Both the position numbers and the translations under genes were made by a program. Below, in pieces: positions 46,194-55,596 of a stretch of DNA of 64,000 nt (the first letter of the stretch is position 1; every line of letters begins with the position of its first letter). The stretch is taken from the NCBI GenBank assembly GCA_020052615.1, contig JAGVOT010000070.1, positions 22,988-86,987 on the forward strand, read 5' to 3'. The notes beneath the pieces were generated by a model. That model saw only the letters and a program-made list of their open reading frames with translations, had not been told where the DNA came from and did no database searches. The stretch comes from Nitrospirota bacterium (GTDB lineage Bacteria > Nitrospirota > UBA9217).

Positions 46194-47956
46194 CGGGGAA
46201 AAGAGTTCTGGACCATGCGGCGTTCCTCGTCTCCCTCCTCGTGTTCGCAGTCTATCTTCCCGCCCTCAAGAACGGATTCGTCAACTGGGACGATCCCATG
46301 TGGGTCGTGGGCAATCCCCACATCCGGTCGCTGGACCGGGAGTTCATCGTCTGGGCTCTCACCGACATCAAAGCCGCAGGCAACTGGCACCCGATCACCT
46401 GGCTGTCCCTGGGCCTGGACCACGCGATCTGGGGCATGGACCCCTTCGGATTCCATCTCACCGGTATTTTTCTGCATGCTGTCAACAGCGGCCTGGTCGT
46501 GTGGCTGGCGCAGACCCTGCTGACGCGGGCCGGCTCGTTTCAGGCCGTGACCTTCCTGAACGGGCGCACCGTTCCGATCGCCGCGGTGACGGCCGGCCTG
46601 CTGTTCGGCCTCCATCCGGCGAACGTGGAGCCTGCGTCCTGGATCGCCGACAGGAGGGACCTGCTCTGCGCGCTGTTCTCCCTGCTGACCCTTGTTTCTT
46701 ATGTCCGTCACGCCGCAGCGCAGCCGGGCGGGCAGGCAGGAACTGTCCTTACGGGGAACTACTTCGCTGCACTGATCTTCTTCGCCCTGGCCCTGGGGAG
46801 CAAGGCCACGGCCATCATGCTGCCCTTCGTCCTGTTCCTCCTTGATTGGTATCCGCTCGGCAGGATGTCCTACGGAAAGCACATGCTCCGCGTGGTGTTC
46901 GAGAAGGTCCCTTTTCTGCTGCTCGGGCTGGGCACGGTCCTGGCCGCGTATCTGGCGCTGCAGGACATCGGCGTACTGGCACTGCAGGACGTATCTCCCC
47001 TGATGATGCGGCTCGGGGTTGCTTCGCGGTCCCTTGTTCTTTCCCTCAGGAACCTTGCTGCGCCCCTTTTCCTTCGTCCGGTCTATCCTTATCCGGAAGG
47101 GGCGTCCTTTGCTGTTGTACCGTCCCTCCTGTGGATATGCGTTGCATCGAGCATTACTGCTGTCGCTTTCGCTGCGGCCAGGAAACAGTCTGCCTGGCTG
47201 GCTGCCTGGGGATTCTATGTGATCACCATGCTGCCGGTCACGGGCATCGTCAGATTGGGCGGCCATGCCATGGCGGACCGGTATCTCTACCTGCCGGGCC
47301 TGGGGCCGCTCCTGCTTGCCGGGATCGGAGCTGCATGGCTGTGGGACAGGGCCGGGGGAATGTCAGCGCGAAGGGGCGCCGCGCGGGTGGCGCTTGCCGC
47401 GGTCGCCGGGATCGTACTGTTCAGTCTTGCGGTCATGACCGTTCGGCAGATCGGCGTGTGGCGGAATTCCATCACCTATTGGAGCCATGTCGTGGCGAAA
47501 GAACCCTCCGCGATGCCGCTGGCCTATTACCTTCGGGGGCTGGCGTATACCGAGCAAGGAGAATACGCCCTGGCCGAACAGGATTTTACCTCAGCCATCT
47601 TTCTGGATCCCGGGTATGCGGCGGCATATATGAGCCGCGGCGCGGCATTGGGCGCCCTGGGGCGGTTCTCAGAAGCAGTGGAGGACCTTGACCTGGCCCT
47701 GCGGCTTAAACCGGAAAGCGTGCAGGCCTATCTGAACAGGGGGCTGGCCTATGAGGGCATGGGAAGGCATGACCGGGCCATAGAGGACTATACCCGGGCG
47801 ATCGAGGCGGATCCGGAGTTTGCCAGGGGCTACGTGGACCGCGGCAATCTCTATGTGAAGACCGGGAGGCCGGAGAGTGCGGATATTGATTTTCAAAAGG
47901 CCTGCGATCTGGGTAACGATGAGGGATGCCTTGCAGTAAGGAAGCCGCGGAGGTAG
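46190..47956 (+). CDS. TMTC/GT-C-like polytopic TPR protein, array member 2
   Basis: NGFVNWDDPMWVVGNPHIRSLD...NWHPITWLSLGLDHAIWGMDPFGFHLT; cap DFQKACDLGNDEGC; ATGA overlap with member 1. Confidence 0.88.
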   Translation: MTGKRVLDHAAFLVSLLVFAVYLPALKNGFVNWDDPMWVVGNPHIRSLDREFIVWALTDIKAAGNWHPITWLSLGLDHAIWGMDPFGFHLTGIFLHAVNSGLVVWLAQTLLTRAGSFQAVTFLNGRTVPIAAVTAGLLFGLHPANVEPASWIADRRDLLCALFSLLTLVSYVRHAAAQPGGQAGTVLTGNYFAALIFFALALGSKATAIMLPFVLFLLDWYPLGRMSYGKHMLRVVFEKVPFLLLGLGTVLAAYLALQDIGVLALQDVSPLMMRLGVASRSLVLSLRNLAAPLFLRPVYPYPEGASFAVVPSLLWICVASSITAVAFAAARKQSAWLAAWGFYVITMLPVTGIVRLGGHAMADRYLYLPGLGPLLLAGIGAAWLWDRAGGMSARRGAARVALAAVAGIVLFSLAVMTVRQIGVWRNSITYWSHVVAKEPSAMPLAYYLRGLAYTEQGEYALAEQDFTSAIFLDPGYAAAYMSRGAALGALGRFSEAVEDLDLALRLKPESVQAYLNRGLAYEGMGRHDRAIEDYTRAIEADPEFARGYVDRGNLYVKTGRPESADIDFQKACDLGNDEGCLAVRKPRR

Positions 47957-48043
47957 CGAACGCCCGGCAGCGCCGGTTCAAGGCGCCGACCCGCCGGGAA
48001 CGTCCTGAAAACGCGCTTCACCGGGCATGCCATGCCTGCGAAG

Positions 48044-49177
48044 TTATTTTTTGATTTCGAACAGGAGAATGCGGTTATTGCTTGTATCGGAGACCCACAG
48101 CTGGTTGTCTTTGTAATAGACGCCCTCGGGGTTGAACAGGGTCCGCGCTGTCGGCGGGCGGGTGAAGGTGGTCTCGCTCGGTGGAGCTCCATTGGCCCCC
48201 GAACTGTCGAAGTTTCCCTGCCCGAGAACGGCAGTAGGCAGTTCACCGGTTTTCAGGGGGAATTTGTCCCAGATGAGGATGCGGTTATTAAGGGAGTCCG
48301 AGACGAACAGCTTTGATCCGTCCGACGCGACCGCATAGGGCTCGTTGAACTGGTTCCGGCCGCTCCCTGCGGTTCCGGTCCCCAGGACGATATCGGCATC
48401 ATCCGTCGGACTGGCCGGGATCCGGCTCCAGATCAGGACACGATGATTTCCGAAGTCCGCGACGACCAGCTTCGTTCCATCTGTCCATACACCCCTTGGC
48501 GCGGAGAACGTGTGCCTGGTTGAACCGGTCGTGTCCGGGCTGCAATCGGTATTGCCGAGAATAAGTTCGGCAGTGATCGGCTTTGCGCGGTCGGTGCCGG
48601 CAGGGATCTTGTTCCAGATCAGGACGCGGTTATTGTCCATTTCGGATACGATCAGTTTGTCCTTTGAAGCGAAAAGTGCACGGGGAGAGTTCATATGTGA
48701 ACAGTCCCCGACCGGAGGACCCGTCAGGTCCGCCTGCCCCAGCACGATGTCCGGCGCCGAGCTTATCGTCGGGACCTTATTCCAGATGAGCACCCTGTGG
48801 TTGCCCGCATCAGCCACGAACATCTTATCATCGGCGATGCTCAGCCCGAACGGTTCGTTGAAGTTGGTCCATTGTGCAGGGTCGCTGGACTGAATGACAG
48901 CCGCGGCGGCGGGGTAGTTTGTTGCAGGCACGGGGGAGAACCGGAGGATCCGGTTGTTGCCGGAATCAATGACGTACAGCGAATCGCCGTACAGAGCGAC
49001 CGGTCCGCCGGGATACTGAAGGGACGTGAGCGAGGCGCCGTCCTGGCCCGCATCCTTATTCTTGAAGTCCGGCTGGCCGATCACGAGGCGCGCTGCCGGG
49101 GCGCAGCCCTGCAACGCGATAGCGGACGCGAATGCGATCGTCATGATGAATGCCTGGATGGATCGCTTGGTAAACAT
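48044..49177 (-). CDS. NHL-repeat lipoprotein
   Basis: Lipobox ALQGCAPA; repeated RLVIGQPDF / DIVLGQADL / AELILGNTD / TAVLGQGNF and NNRILIWxK motifs; GAGGTG RBS before MFTKRS at 49177. Confidence 0.88.
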   Translation of the reverse strand: MFTKRSIQAFIMTIAFASAIALQGCAPAARLVIGQPDFKNKDAGQDGASLTSLQYPGGPVALYGDSLYVIDSGNNRILRFSPVPATNYPAAAAVIQSSDPAQWTNFNEPFGLSIADDKMFVADAGNHRVLIWNKVPTISSAPDIVLGQADLTGPPVGDCSHMNSPRALFASKDKLIVSEMDNNRVLIWNKIPAGTDRAKPITAELILGNTDCSPDTTGSTRHTFSAPRGVWTDGTKLVVADFGNHRVLIWSRIPASPTDDADIVLGTGTAGSGRNQFNEPYAVASDGSKLFVSDSLNNRILIWDKFPLKTGELPTAVLGQGNFDSSGANGAPPSETTFTRPPTARTLFNPEGVYYKDNQLWVSDTSNNRILLFEIKK

Positions 49178-49263
49178 TATGCACCTCACTTATGATTATA
49201 CATATCCGAAATTTTATGGCACGGTGCGATCTGGAGAAAAAATCCATCGCCATTGTAGTAATT

Positions 49264-49292
49264 AACGTACCGCACCCAGCCGGTCCTGTCAA
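49264..49292 (-). promoter_or_regulatory. Possible promoter for the NHL lipoprotein gene
   Basis: Minus strand TTGACA-N17-TACGTT (weak -10). Confidence 0.35.
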
Positions 49293-49323
49293 GTTCGAAA
49301 TGGCCTAAAAGAGGCAATCATGC

Positions 49324-49352
49324 TTGACCCAAGGCGGTGCATGGCTTAGAAT
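49324..49352 (+). promoter_or_regulatory. Sigma70-like promoter for array members 3 onward
   Basis: TTGACC-N17-TAGAAT, 65 bp upstream of the 49418 start. Confidence 0.5.
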
Positions 49353-49417
49353 GCGAAGATGATCGTTCCGCGAATGTTAGGGAAACGCCGCGGCAGAGTT
49401 CATTCTTCTATGATGAT

Positions 49418-51418
49418 ATGAAGAGAAAAAATACCAGATATTTGCTTGCGGCGGTCGTCTCCCTTGTTACCGCAGTCGTTTACCTGCCCGCTCTCCGGAA
49501 TGATTTTGTCATATGGGACGATGATCTGTTTATCGTCGACAATCCCTTTATCCGCTCTCTCAGCCGGGAATTCTTCATGTGGGCTTTTACCGACGCGTCG
49601 ACGGACTTCTGGCGCCCGGTGATCTGGATCTCCCATGCCCTTGATTATGCCGTCTGGGGGCTGAATCCCGCGGGCCATCACCTGACCAGCCTGCTTCTTC
49701 ATTCCCTGAACACCTTTCTGGTGGTCTGTCTGGTCATCAAACTCCTTGAGACGTTCAACGAAAACAGGGCGCAGGTTGAACGGTTTCCCGCCCTGAGCAG
49801 CCGGAGTATTTTGATAACAGGCGCGGCGACCGGCGCGCTTTTTGGCCTTCATCCGGTTCATGTGGAATCCGTGGCCTGGGTCACAACCAGAACGGACCTT
49901 CTGTATTCCCTGTTTTTCCTGTTAAGCATCATGTTCTATGCAGACTATGCGGCATCTTTGCGGAACAGACCGGCGGACAAACCTGCCGGTATCATATTGT
50001 TTGACCGCAATTATGCAATTGCGCTCGGCCTGTTTGCGCTGTCCCTGATGAGCAAACCCATGGCGGTGACGCTGCCTCTGATCCTGCTGCTTCTTGACTG
50101 GTATCCTCTGCGAAGACCTCACCGGCTGCGGGACGCGTTTCCCCTCCTTGTCGAAAAGATCCCGTTCCTTGCGGCAAGCGCGGCCGTATCGGGAGTGACG
50201 CTGCTCCTGACCCCGCGCGTGACCAGCAATATGACCACCCTCGCGGAGGTCCCGTTCCTTGCCCGCATGCTGGTGGCGGCGAAGGCGCTGGTCCTGTATT
50301 TGTGGAACATGTTCCTCCCCGTTCATTTAAGCCCCTTTTACCCTTATCCGGACACGGTGTCGTTCACATCGCCGGAGTACTTCGGGGCTACCGCGCTTGT
50401 CTGCGGCATCACGGCAGGGTGCCTTCTCGCGGTCAGAAAACATCCTCTCTGGCTGTTCCTGTGGGGTTATTATGTCATCAGTTTGGTGCCGGTGCTCGGT
50501 CTTGTCAGAGGACGGTATGCCTTTATGGCGGACCGGTATACCTATCTGTCCAGCATAGGCCCTTTTCTGCTCGCAGGTCTGGGCGCGGCATGGCTTTGGG
50601 AGAAGGCGGATTCCCTGCGAACGTGCTCCAGGGAGGCCATGTACGGCATGGCCGCTGCCGGGATCATGCTTGCCGTGCCGCTGTCCGTGCAGACGGTGAA
50701 CCAGATCGCCGTCTGGAAAGACAGCGTGAGCCTCTGGAGCTTTGTTATCGCTGAAGAGCCTGTTCGGGTGCCGATCGCCTATAATAACAGGGGCGTGGAG
50801 CGGAGGAAAAAAGGACAGCTTGACCTGGCTCTGCAGGATTACACCAGGGCCATTGAGCTGGATCCGAAGAATGCCAAGTTCTATACGAACAGGGGTATTG
50901 CCTTTGGTGAAACAGGACAGATGAGACTTGCACTGGAGGATATTGACCGGGCGCTCTCCCTGGATCCCGACTATGCCGATGCCTATACGAGCCGCGGCCT
51001 GGTCTTTGCGGAAACCGGGCAGTTCGATCAGGCGATACAGGACTACACCAGGGCGCTCGTATTGAACGCCGTCAGCGTTGATGCCTACTATAACCGGGGG
51101 ATCGCGTATGAGCGCATGGACAGGCCCGGCCTGGCGCTGGAGGACTTTACCAGGGCGATAACCGTTGATCCCTCGGACCATCAGCTGTACATCGAAAGGG
51201 CGCGGGTCCATGGCAGGCTGGGTCATGACGAAAAAGCATTGGAAGATTATTCTCAAGCGATTGCGATAAGGCCTGATTTTGCCGCCGCCTATCTCTATCG
51301 TGGAGACTGGTATCTGAGGCGGGGCAGGTCGGAACTGGCGAAGCTGGATTATGAGCTGGCATGCCGGTTGGGGAGTGAAGAGGGCTGCAACACCCTGAAC
51401 ACCTTCGGGGGACGCTAG
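49418..51418 (+). CDS. TMTC/GT-C-like polytopic TPR protein, array member 3
   Basis: NDFVIWDDDLFIVDNPFIRSLSREF...DFWRPVIWISHALDYAVWGLNPAGHHLT; multiple TPRs; cap ACRLGSEEGC. ORF track starts at 49337. Confidence 0.88.
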   Translation: MKRKNTRYLLAAVVSLVTAVVYLPALRNDFVIWDDDLFIVDNPFIRSLSREFFMWAFTDASTDFWRPVIWISHALDYAVWGLNPAGHHLTSLLLHSLNTFLVVCLVIKLLETFNENRAQVERFPALSSRSILITGAATGALFGLHPVHVESVAWVTTRTDLLYSLFFLLSIMFYADYAASLRNRPADKPAGIILFDRNYAIALGLFALSLMSKPMAVTLPLILLLLDWYPLRRPHRLRDAFPLLVEKIPFLAASAAVSGVTLLLTPRVTSNMTTLAEVPFLARMLVAAKALVLYLWNMFLPVHLSPFYPYPDTVSFTSPEYFGATALVCGITAGCLLAVRKHPLWLFLWGYYVISLVPVLGLVRGRYAFMADRYTYLSSIGPFLLAGLGAAWLWEKADSLRTCSREAMYGMAAAGIMLAVPLSVQTVNQIAVWKDSVSLWSFVIAEEPVRVPIAYNNRGVERRKKGQLDLALQDYTRAIELDPKNAKFYTNRGIAFGETGQMRLALEDIDRALSLDPDYADAYTSRGLVFAETGQFDQAIQDYTRALVLNAVSVDAYYNRGIAYERMDRPGLALEDFTRAITVDPSDHQLYIERARVHGRLGHDEKALEDYSQAIAIRPDFAAAYLYRGDWYLRRGRSELAKLDYELACRLGSEEGCNTLNTFGGR

Positions 51419-51431
51419 GACGCATACTGCT

Positions 51432-53588
51432 ATGTTCATGAAGAAGCGATATCTGAGATATTTTCCTGCGGCCTTTGCTGCGGCGATCACGCTTGCCCTG
51501 TTTTCTCCTGCGCTCCGGAATGATTTTATCAACTGGGACGATAATTTGTATGTCGTCAATAATCCCAACATCCGTTCGTTCGACCTGGCCTTCCTCTGGT
51601 GGGCGTTGACCGATACCAGTTCGGTAGTTTACTGGCAGCCGCTTACCTGGATATCTTATGCCCTGGATTACCTGTCCTGGGGCCTTGATCCGTTCGGATA
51701 TCATCTGACCAACATTCTTCTTCACGGGATGAACACCTTTATCGTCGTGCTCCTGGTGCTAAAGCTCCTTGAAACAGACGGTATGCCTCGCAGGGCGCTG
51801 TTGGCAGCGGGGGGCGCGGAAGGTGGCTGTTCACGCCCTCGCCTTCATGAGCGCACCCTGTGGATAGCAGCGGGCCTGACCGGCCTTTTCTTCGGTCTGC
51901 ATCCGCTGCGTGTGGAATCAGTGGCGTGGGTCGCGGAGCGAAAGGACCTTCTTTATTTCCTGTTCTACCTGCTCGGCATCATGGCGTATACGAGCTATGG
52001 GATGCGTCGTGCACAGGAAACAGGCCGGCATGATGGGGGGAATTTCCTGCTGAACAGGCATTATCTCCTGACGCTGGGCTGGTATGTTCTTGCACTGGCG
52101 AGCAAACCGATGGCCGTCACCTTCCCGGTCATCCTGCTTCTTCTGGACTGGTACCCTTTCGACAGGGTGGGTTCCTGGAAAGCTCTGAAAATTGCCCTTG
52201 GGGAAAAGGTGCCTTTTCTGGCGCTGAGCGCAGCGGTGTCCGTCATTACCATCATTGCCCAGAGGGACGTCGAGGCCATGGTCTCGCTGGATGTGCTGCC
52301 ATTGTCAGACCGTATCGCGACGGCATTCAGGGGACTCATGATGTACCTCGTCAAGACGGTGCTTCCGTTTGATCTGGTCCCCCTCTATCCTTACCCGAAG
52401 GACATATCCTTGTTTTCTTTTGAATATCTTTCCGCCATCGCACTTGTTTGCGCCATCACCGCTGTCTGCGTGGCCCTGCTGAAACGAGAAAAGGTGTTCA
52501 TGGCTGCCTGGGCCTTTTTTGTGATCACCCTCTTTCCCGTCCTGGGATTCTTCCAGGCAGGCGCCCACTCCATGGCAGACAGGTTTACGTACCTGCCCGG
52601 CCTTGGACCGGCGCTGCTGGTCGGGCTAGCCTCTTCATGGGGCTGGGAGAGGACCCGTTCGCTGCGGCGGTCGGGAAGAGGGGTCAGATCCATCATGGTC
52701 GCCGCTGCAATAATCCTGCTGGTTTCCCTCTCGTTCCTTACGCTGAAGCAGATCGGTGTTTGGAAGAACAGCATCGACTTCTGGACCTACCTGATCGAGA
52801 AGGAACCCGGCCGTGTCCCGGTGGCGCATATCAATCGCGGCGTCGCATTCAAGGAGGAGCGCCGGTATGACCGGGCGATAGAGGACTTTAATGCTGTGCT
52901 GGCCGGCGGCTACAGCCCGCGGGACTCGAACCTGGCCTACAATTATCGGGGAGCGGCCCTGGTGGAAATGGGACTGCTGGAGCAGGGCATGGAGGACTTT
53001 ACCGCCGCGATCGCGCTGGAACCTTCAAAGCATTTGGCATACTGCAATCGCGGTCTTGTGCTGGGGAAAATGGGCCGGTATCCGCAGGCCATAGAGGACT
53101 TTACCCGGTCGATCGAACTGAATCCCGATGATGAAAATACCTATATTGGGCGCGGGCTTGCCCTTGCGGAGACGGGACAGCTTGACCGGGCAAGGGAAGA
53201 CCTGGATAAGGCGATTGCCTTGAATCGGTATCATGCCGATGCGTATCTGAACAGGGGACTGGTGTTCGAGCGCAAAGGCATGCTGGAGCGCGCCCTGGCG
53301 GATTACTCCCGGGTGATCGAGCTGGATCCCGCTGATTACCTGGCCTATGCCAACCGGGGCGTTGTCCTGGACAAGAGGGGGGAGTTCGACAGGGCCATCG
53401 AGGACTACACCCGGGCGATCGGCCTGAATTCCGATTACGTCAGGGCTTATCTCGAGCGGGGCGGTCTCCTGTCGAGAACGGGCAGCAAGGACCTCGCGGC
53501 CGCGGATTTTCAGAAGGCCTGCGAACTTGGCAGCAAAGCAGGATGCGACGCGCTGCATGGTACGGGGAGCCTCCTCCATGCGCGGTGA
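51432..53588 (+). CDS. TMTC/GT-C-like polytopic TPR protein, array member 4
   Basis: NDFINWDDNLYVVNNPNIRSFD...YWQPLTWISYALDYLSWGLDPFGYHLT; TPRs; cap ACELGSKAGC. Confidence 0.88.
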   Translation: MFMKKRYLRYFPAAFAAAITLALFSPALRNDFINWDDNLYVVNNPNIRSFDLAFLWWALTDTSSVVYWQPLTWISYALDYLSWGLDPFGYHLTNILLHGMNTFIVVLLVLKLLETDGMPRRALLAAGGAEGGCSRPRLHERTLWIAAGLTGLFFGLHPLRVESVAWVAERKDLLYFLFYLLGIMAYTSYGMRRAQETGRHDGGNFLLNRHYLLTLGWYVLALASKPMAVTFPVILLLLDWYPFDRVGSWKALKIALGEKVPFLALSAAVSVITIIAQRDVEAMVSLDVLPLSDRIATAFRGLMMYLVKTVLPFDLVPLYPYPKDISLFSFEYLSAIALVCAITAVCVALLKREKVFMAAWAFFVITLFPVLGFFQAGAHSMADRFTYLPGLGPALLVGLASSWGWERTRSLRRSGRGVRSIMVAAAIILLVSLSFLTLKQIGVWKNSIDFWTYLIEKEPGRVPVAHINRGVAFKEERRYDRAIEDFNAVLAGGYSPRDSNLAYNYRGAALVEMGLLEQGMEDFTAAIALEPSKHLAYCNRGLVLGKMGRYPQAIEDFTRSIELNPDDENTYIGRGLALAETGQLDRAREDLDKAIALNRYHADAYLNRGLVFERKGMLERALADYSRVIELDPADYLAYANRGVVLDKRGEFDRAIEDYTRAIGLNSDYVRAYLERGGLLSRTGSKDLAAADFQKACELGSKAGCDALHGTGSLLHAR

Positions 53589-55596
53589 CCGGACCATGCA
53601 GGGGAACCGATTTCGCGCCGCTCTGGCAGCAGGTGTTTCGCTTGCCGCCGTCGCTCTCTATCTGCCGGCATTGCGGAACGGATTTGTCATCTGGGACGAC
53701 GACGTTTTCATCGTGAACAATCCCCACATCCGCTCCTTGAACGCAGATTTCTTCCGGTGGGCCTTTACCGACATGTCCATGGACTTCTGGCGCCCCGTCG
53801 TCTGGATCTCCCAGGCGCTGGATTATGCGTTCTGGGGCCTGAACCCGGCGGGACACCACTTGACCGGCGTCCTGCTCCATGGTCTGAACACCGGTATTGT
53901 CGCGCTCCTGGTCATGAGGCTGCTCGATGTTTTTTCGGCCGCCCGGCCCGGAGACCTGCCTTCGCTCCAGGAACGGGACATCCTGATATCGGCAGGGACC
54001 GCGGGGCTGCTCTTCGGGATCCATCCGCTCCATGTCGAGTCGGTGGCATGGGTCACGACGCGGACGGACCTTCTCTACTCCCTGTTCTTCCTGCTGAGCA
54101 TCCTGTCCTACCTCCCCTACGCGGCAGGACCGGCGAGACGCACGGAGCGGGGAGCAGGGCGGTATGGTTCACTGAACCGATGGTATGTCCTGTCCCTGGG
54201 GCTGTTCGTTCTTGCCGCCGCAAGCAAGCCCATGGCGGTCACGCTTCCCCTGGTGCTCCTGGTCCTGGACTGGCATCCCCTGGGAAGACTGCAAAACCTG
54301 CGGGACCTGTTCCTCCTGGCACGGGAGAAGATCCTTTTTTTCATCATCAGTTTTGCCGTATCCGTCGTGACCATGACCGGCGAGCGCGCGCTCGACACCA
54401 TCACGTCCCTCGATGCCGTCCCCCTGTCCGTGCGGATCCTGGTGGCGGCCAAGGCCGTGCTGGGGTATATCGGGAAGATGGTGCTGCCGGTCCAACTGCT
54501 CCCCTATTATCCCTATCCGCGGTCGGTGTCCCTGGGGAACCTGGAATACGCTTCCGCTGCCGCTCTCGTCATCGCGATAACGGCGGCCTGCTTTCTTGCC
54601 GCGCGAAAACGGCCGGTCTGGCCGGCCGTCTGGGCCTTCTACCTGATAAGCCTGCTGCCGGTACTCGGCCTGGTCAAGGCCAGGGGCGCTTCCCTGGCGG
54701 ACCGGTACACCTACCTGACCACCCTGGGACTGTTCCTTTTGGCAGGCCTGGGTGCGACAAGGATCTGGAAAAAAGCCGAGCTGCGGGGCCGCGCGTTCAA
54801 ACTGACCGCGGCCGCAGCGGCTGCGGCGATCGTCGTTGTCCTGTGCTTCCTTACGCTGAAGCAGATCGCGGTATGGAACAACACCCTATCCCTCTGGACC
54901 TCGGTGATCGAGGCCGTGCCGAACCGGGTTCCCACGGCGTATAACAACCGGGGAATGGCGTTCGAGGACCTGGGGATGTTCGACCGGGCGGTCGCCGACT
55001 TCACCGCAGCCATTGAACTGGATCCGTCCGATCCCAGACATTATGTGAACCGCGGCAGGGTGCTGGGCAACCTGGGACGGCACGAGGCCGCCATCGCCGA
55101 TGCGAGCAAGGCGATCGCCCTGAATCCGGCGTATGCCGAAGCCTATACCAACCGGGGGCTCGAGTACCTGGAAACCGGGCGGTTCGACCGCGCGCTGGAG
55201 GACTTCACCGCTGCGGTCCGGTCCAAGCCTTCCTATGCCGACGCCTACCTCAACCGGGGCGTCCTCTACGAACGGACGGGACGGCCCGCGCTCGCCCTGG
55301 CGGATTATGACGCTGCGATCGCGCTCGACCCCGGCGATCACCTGGCATACGGCAACCGCGCAGGGGTGTACGGCAAGCTCGGCCGGTCCGACAAGGCCAT
55401 TGAAGACTGGTCGATGGTGATCGCGCTGCAACCGGGATACGCCGAGCCCTATCTCCTCAGGGCCAGGCTGTATGCCGGGACCGGCAGGCAGGATCTCGCG
55501 GAACGGGACCTCGAGACTGCTTGCAGCCTGGAAAGCGAGGCGGGCTGCGAGGCGCTGCAGGGCAGGGACGCCCGGCCGTTGGCGGGTGCACCATGA
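53578..55596 (+). CDS. TMTC/GT-C-like polytopic TPR protein, array member 5
   Basis: NGFVIWDDDVFIVNNPHIRSLN...DFWRPVVWISQALDYAFWGLNPAGHHLT; TPRs; cap ACSLESEAGC. ORF track starts at 53527; MQGNRF at 53596 is an alternative start. Confidence 0.87.
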   Translation: MRGDRTMQGNRFRAALAAGVSLAAVALYLPALRNGFVIWDDDVFIVNNPHIRSLNADFFRWAFTDMSMDFWRPVVWISQALDYAFWGLNPAGHHLTGVLLHGLNTGIVALLVMRLLDVFSAARPGDLPSLQERDILISAGTAGLLFGIHPLHVESVAWVTTRTDLLYSLFFLLSILSYLPYAAGPARRTERGAGRYGSLNRWYVLSLGLFVLAAASKPMAVTLPLVLLVLDWHPLGRLQNLRDLFLLAREKILFFIISFAVSVVTMTGERALDTITSLDAVPLSVRILVAAKAVLGYIGKMVLPVQLLPYYPYPRSVSLGNLEYASAAALVIAITAACFLAARKRPVWPAVWAFYLISLLPVLGLVKARGASLADRYTYLTTLGLFLLAGLGATRIWKKAELRGRAFKLTAAAAAAAIVVVLCFLTLKQIAVWNNTLSLWTSVIEAVPNRVPTAYNNRGMAFEDLGMFDRAVADFTAAIELDPSDPRHYVNRGRVLGNLGRHEAAIADASKAIALNPAYAEAYTNRGLEYLETGRFDRALEDFTAAVRSKPSYADAYLNRGVLYERTGRPALALADYDAAIALDPGDHLAYGNRAGVYGKLGRSDKAIEDWSMVIALQPGYAEPYLLRARLYAGTGRQDLAERDLETACSLESEAGCEALQGRDARPLAGAP

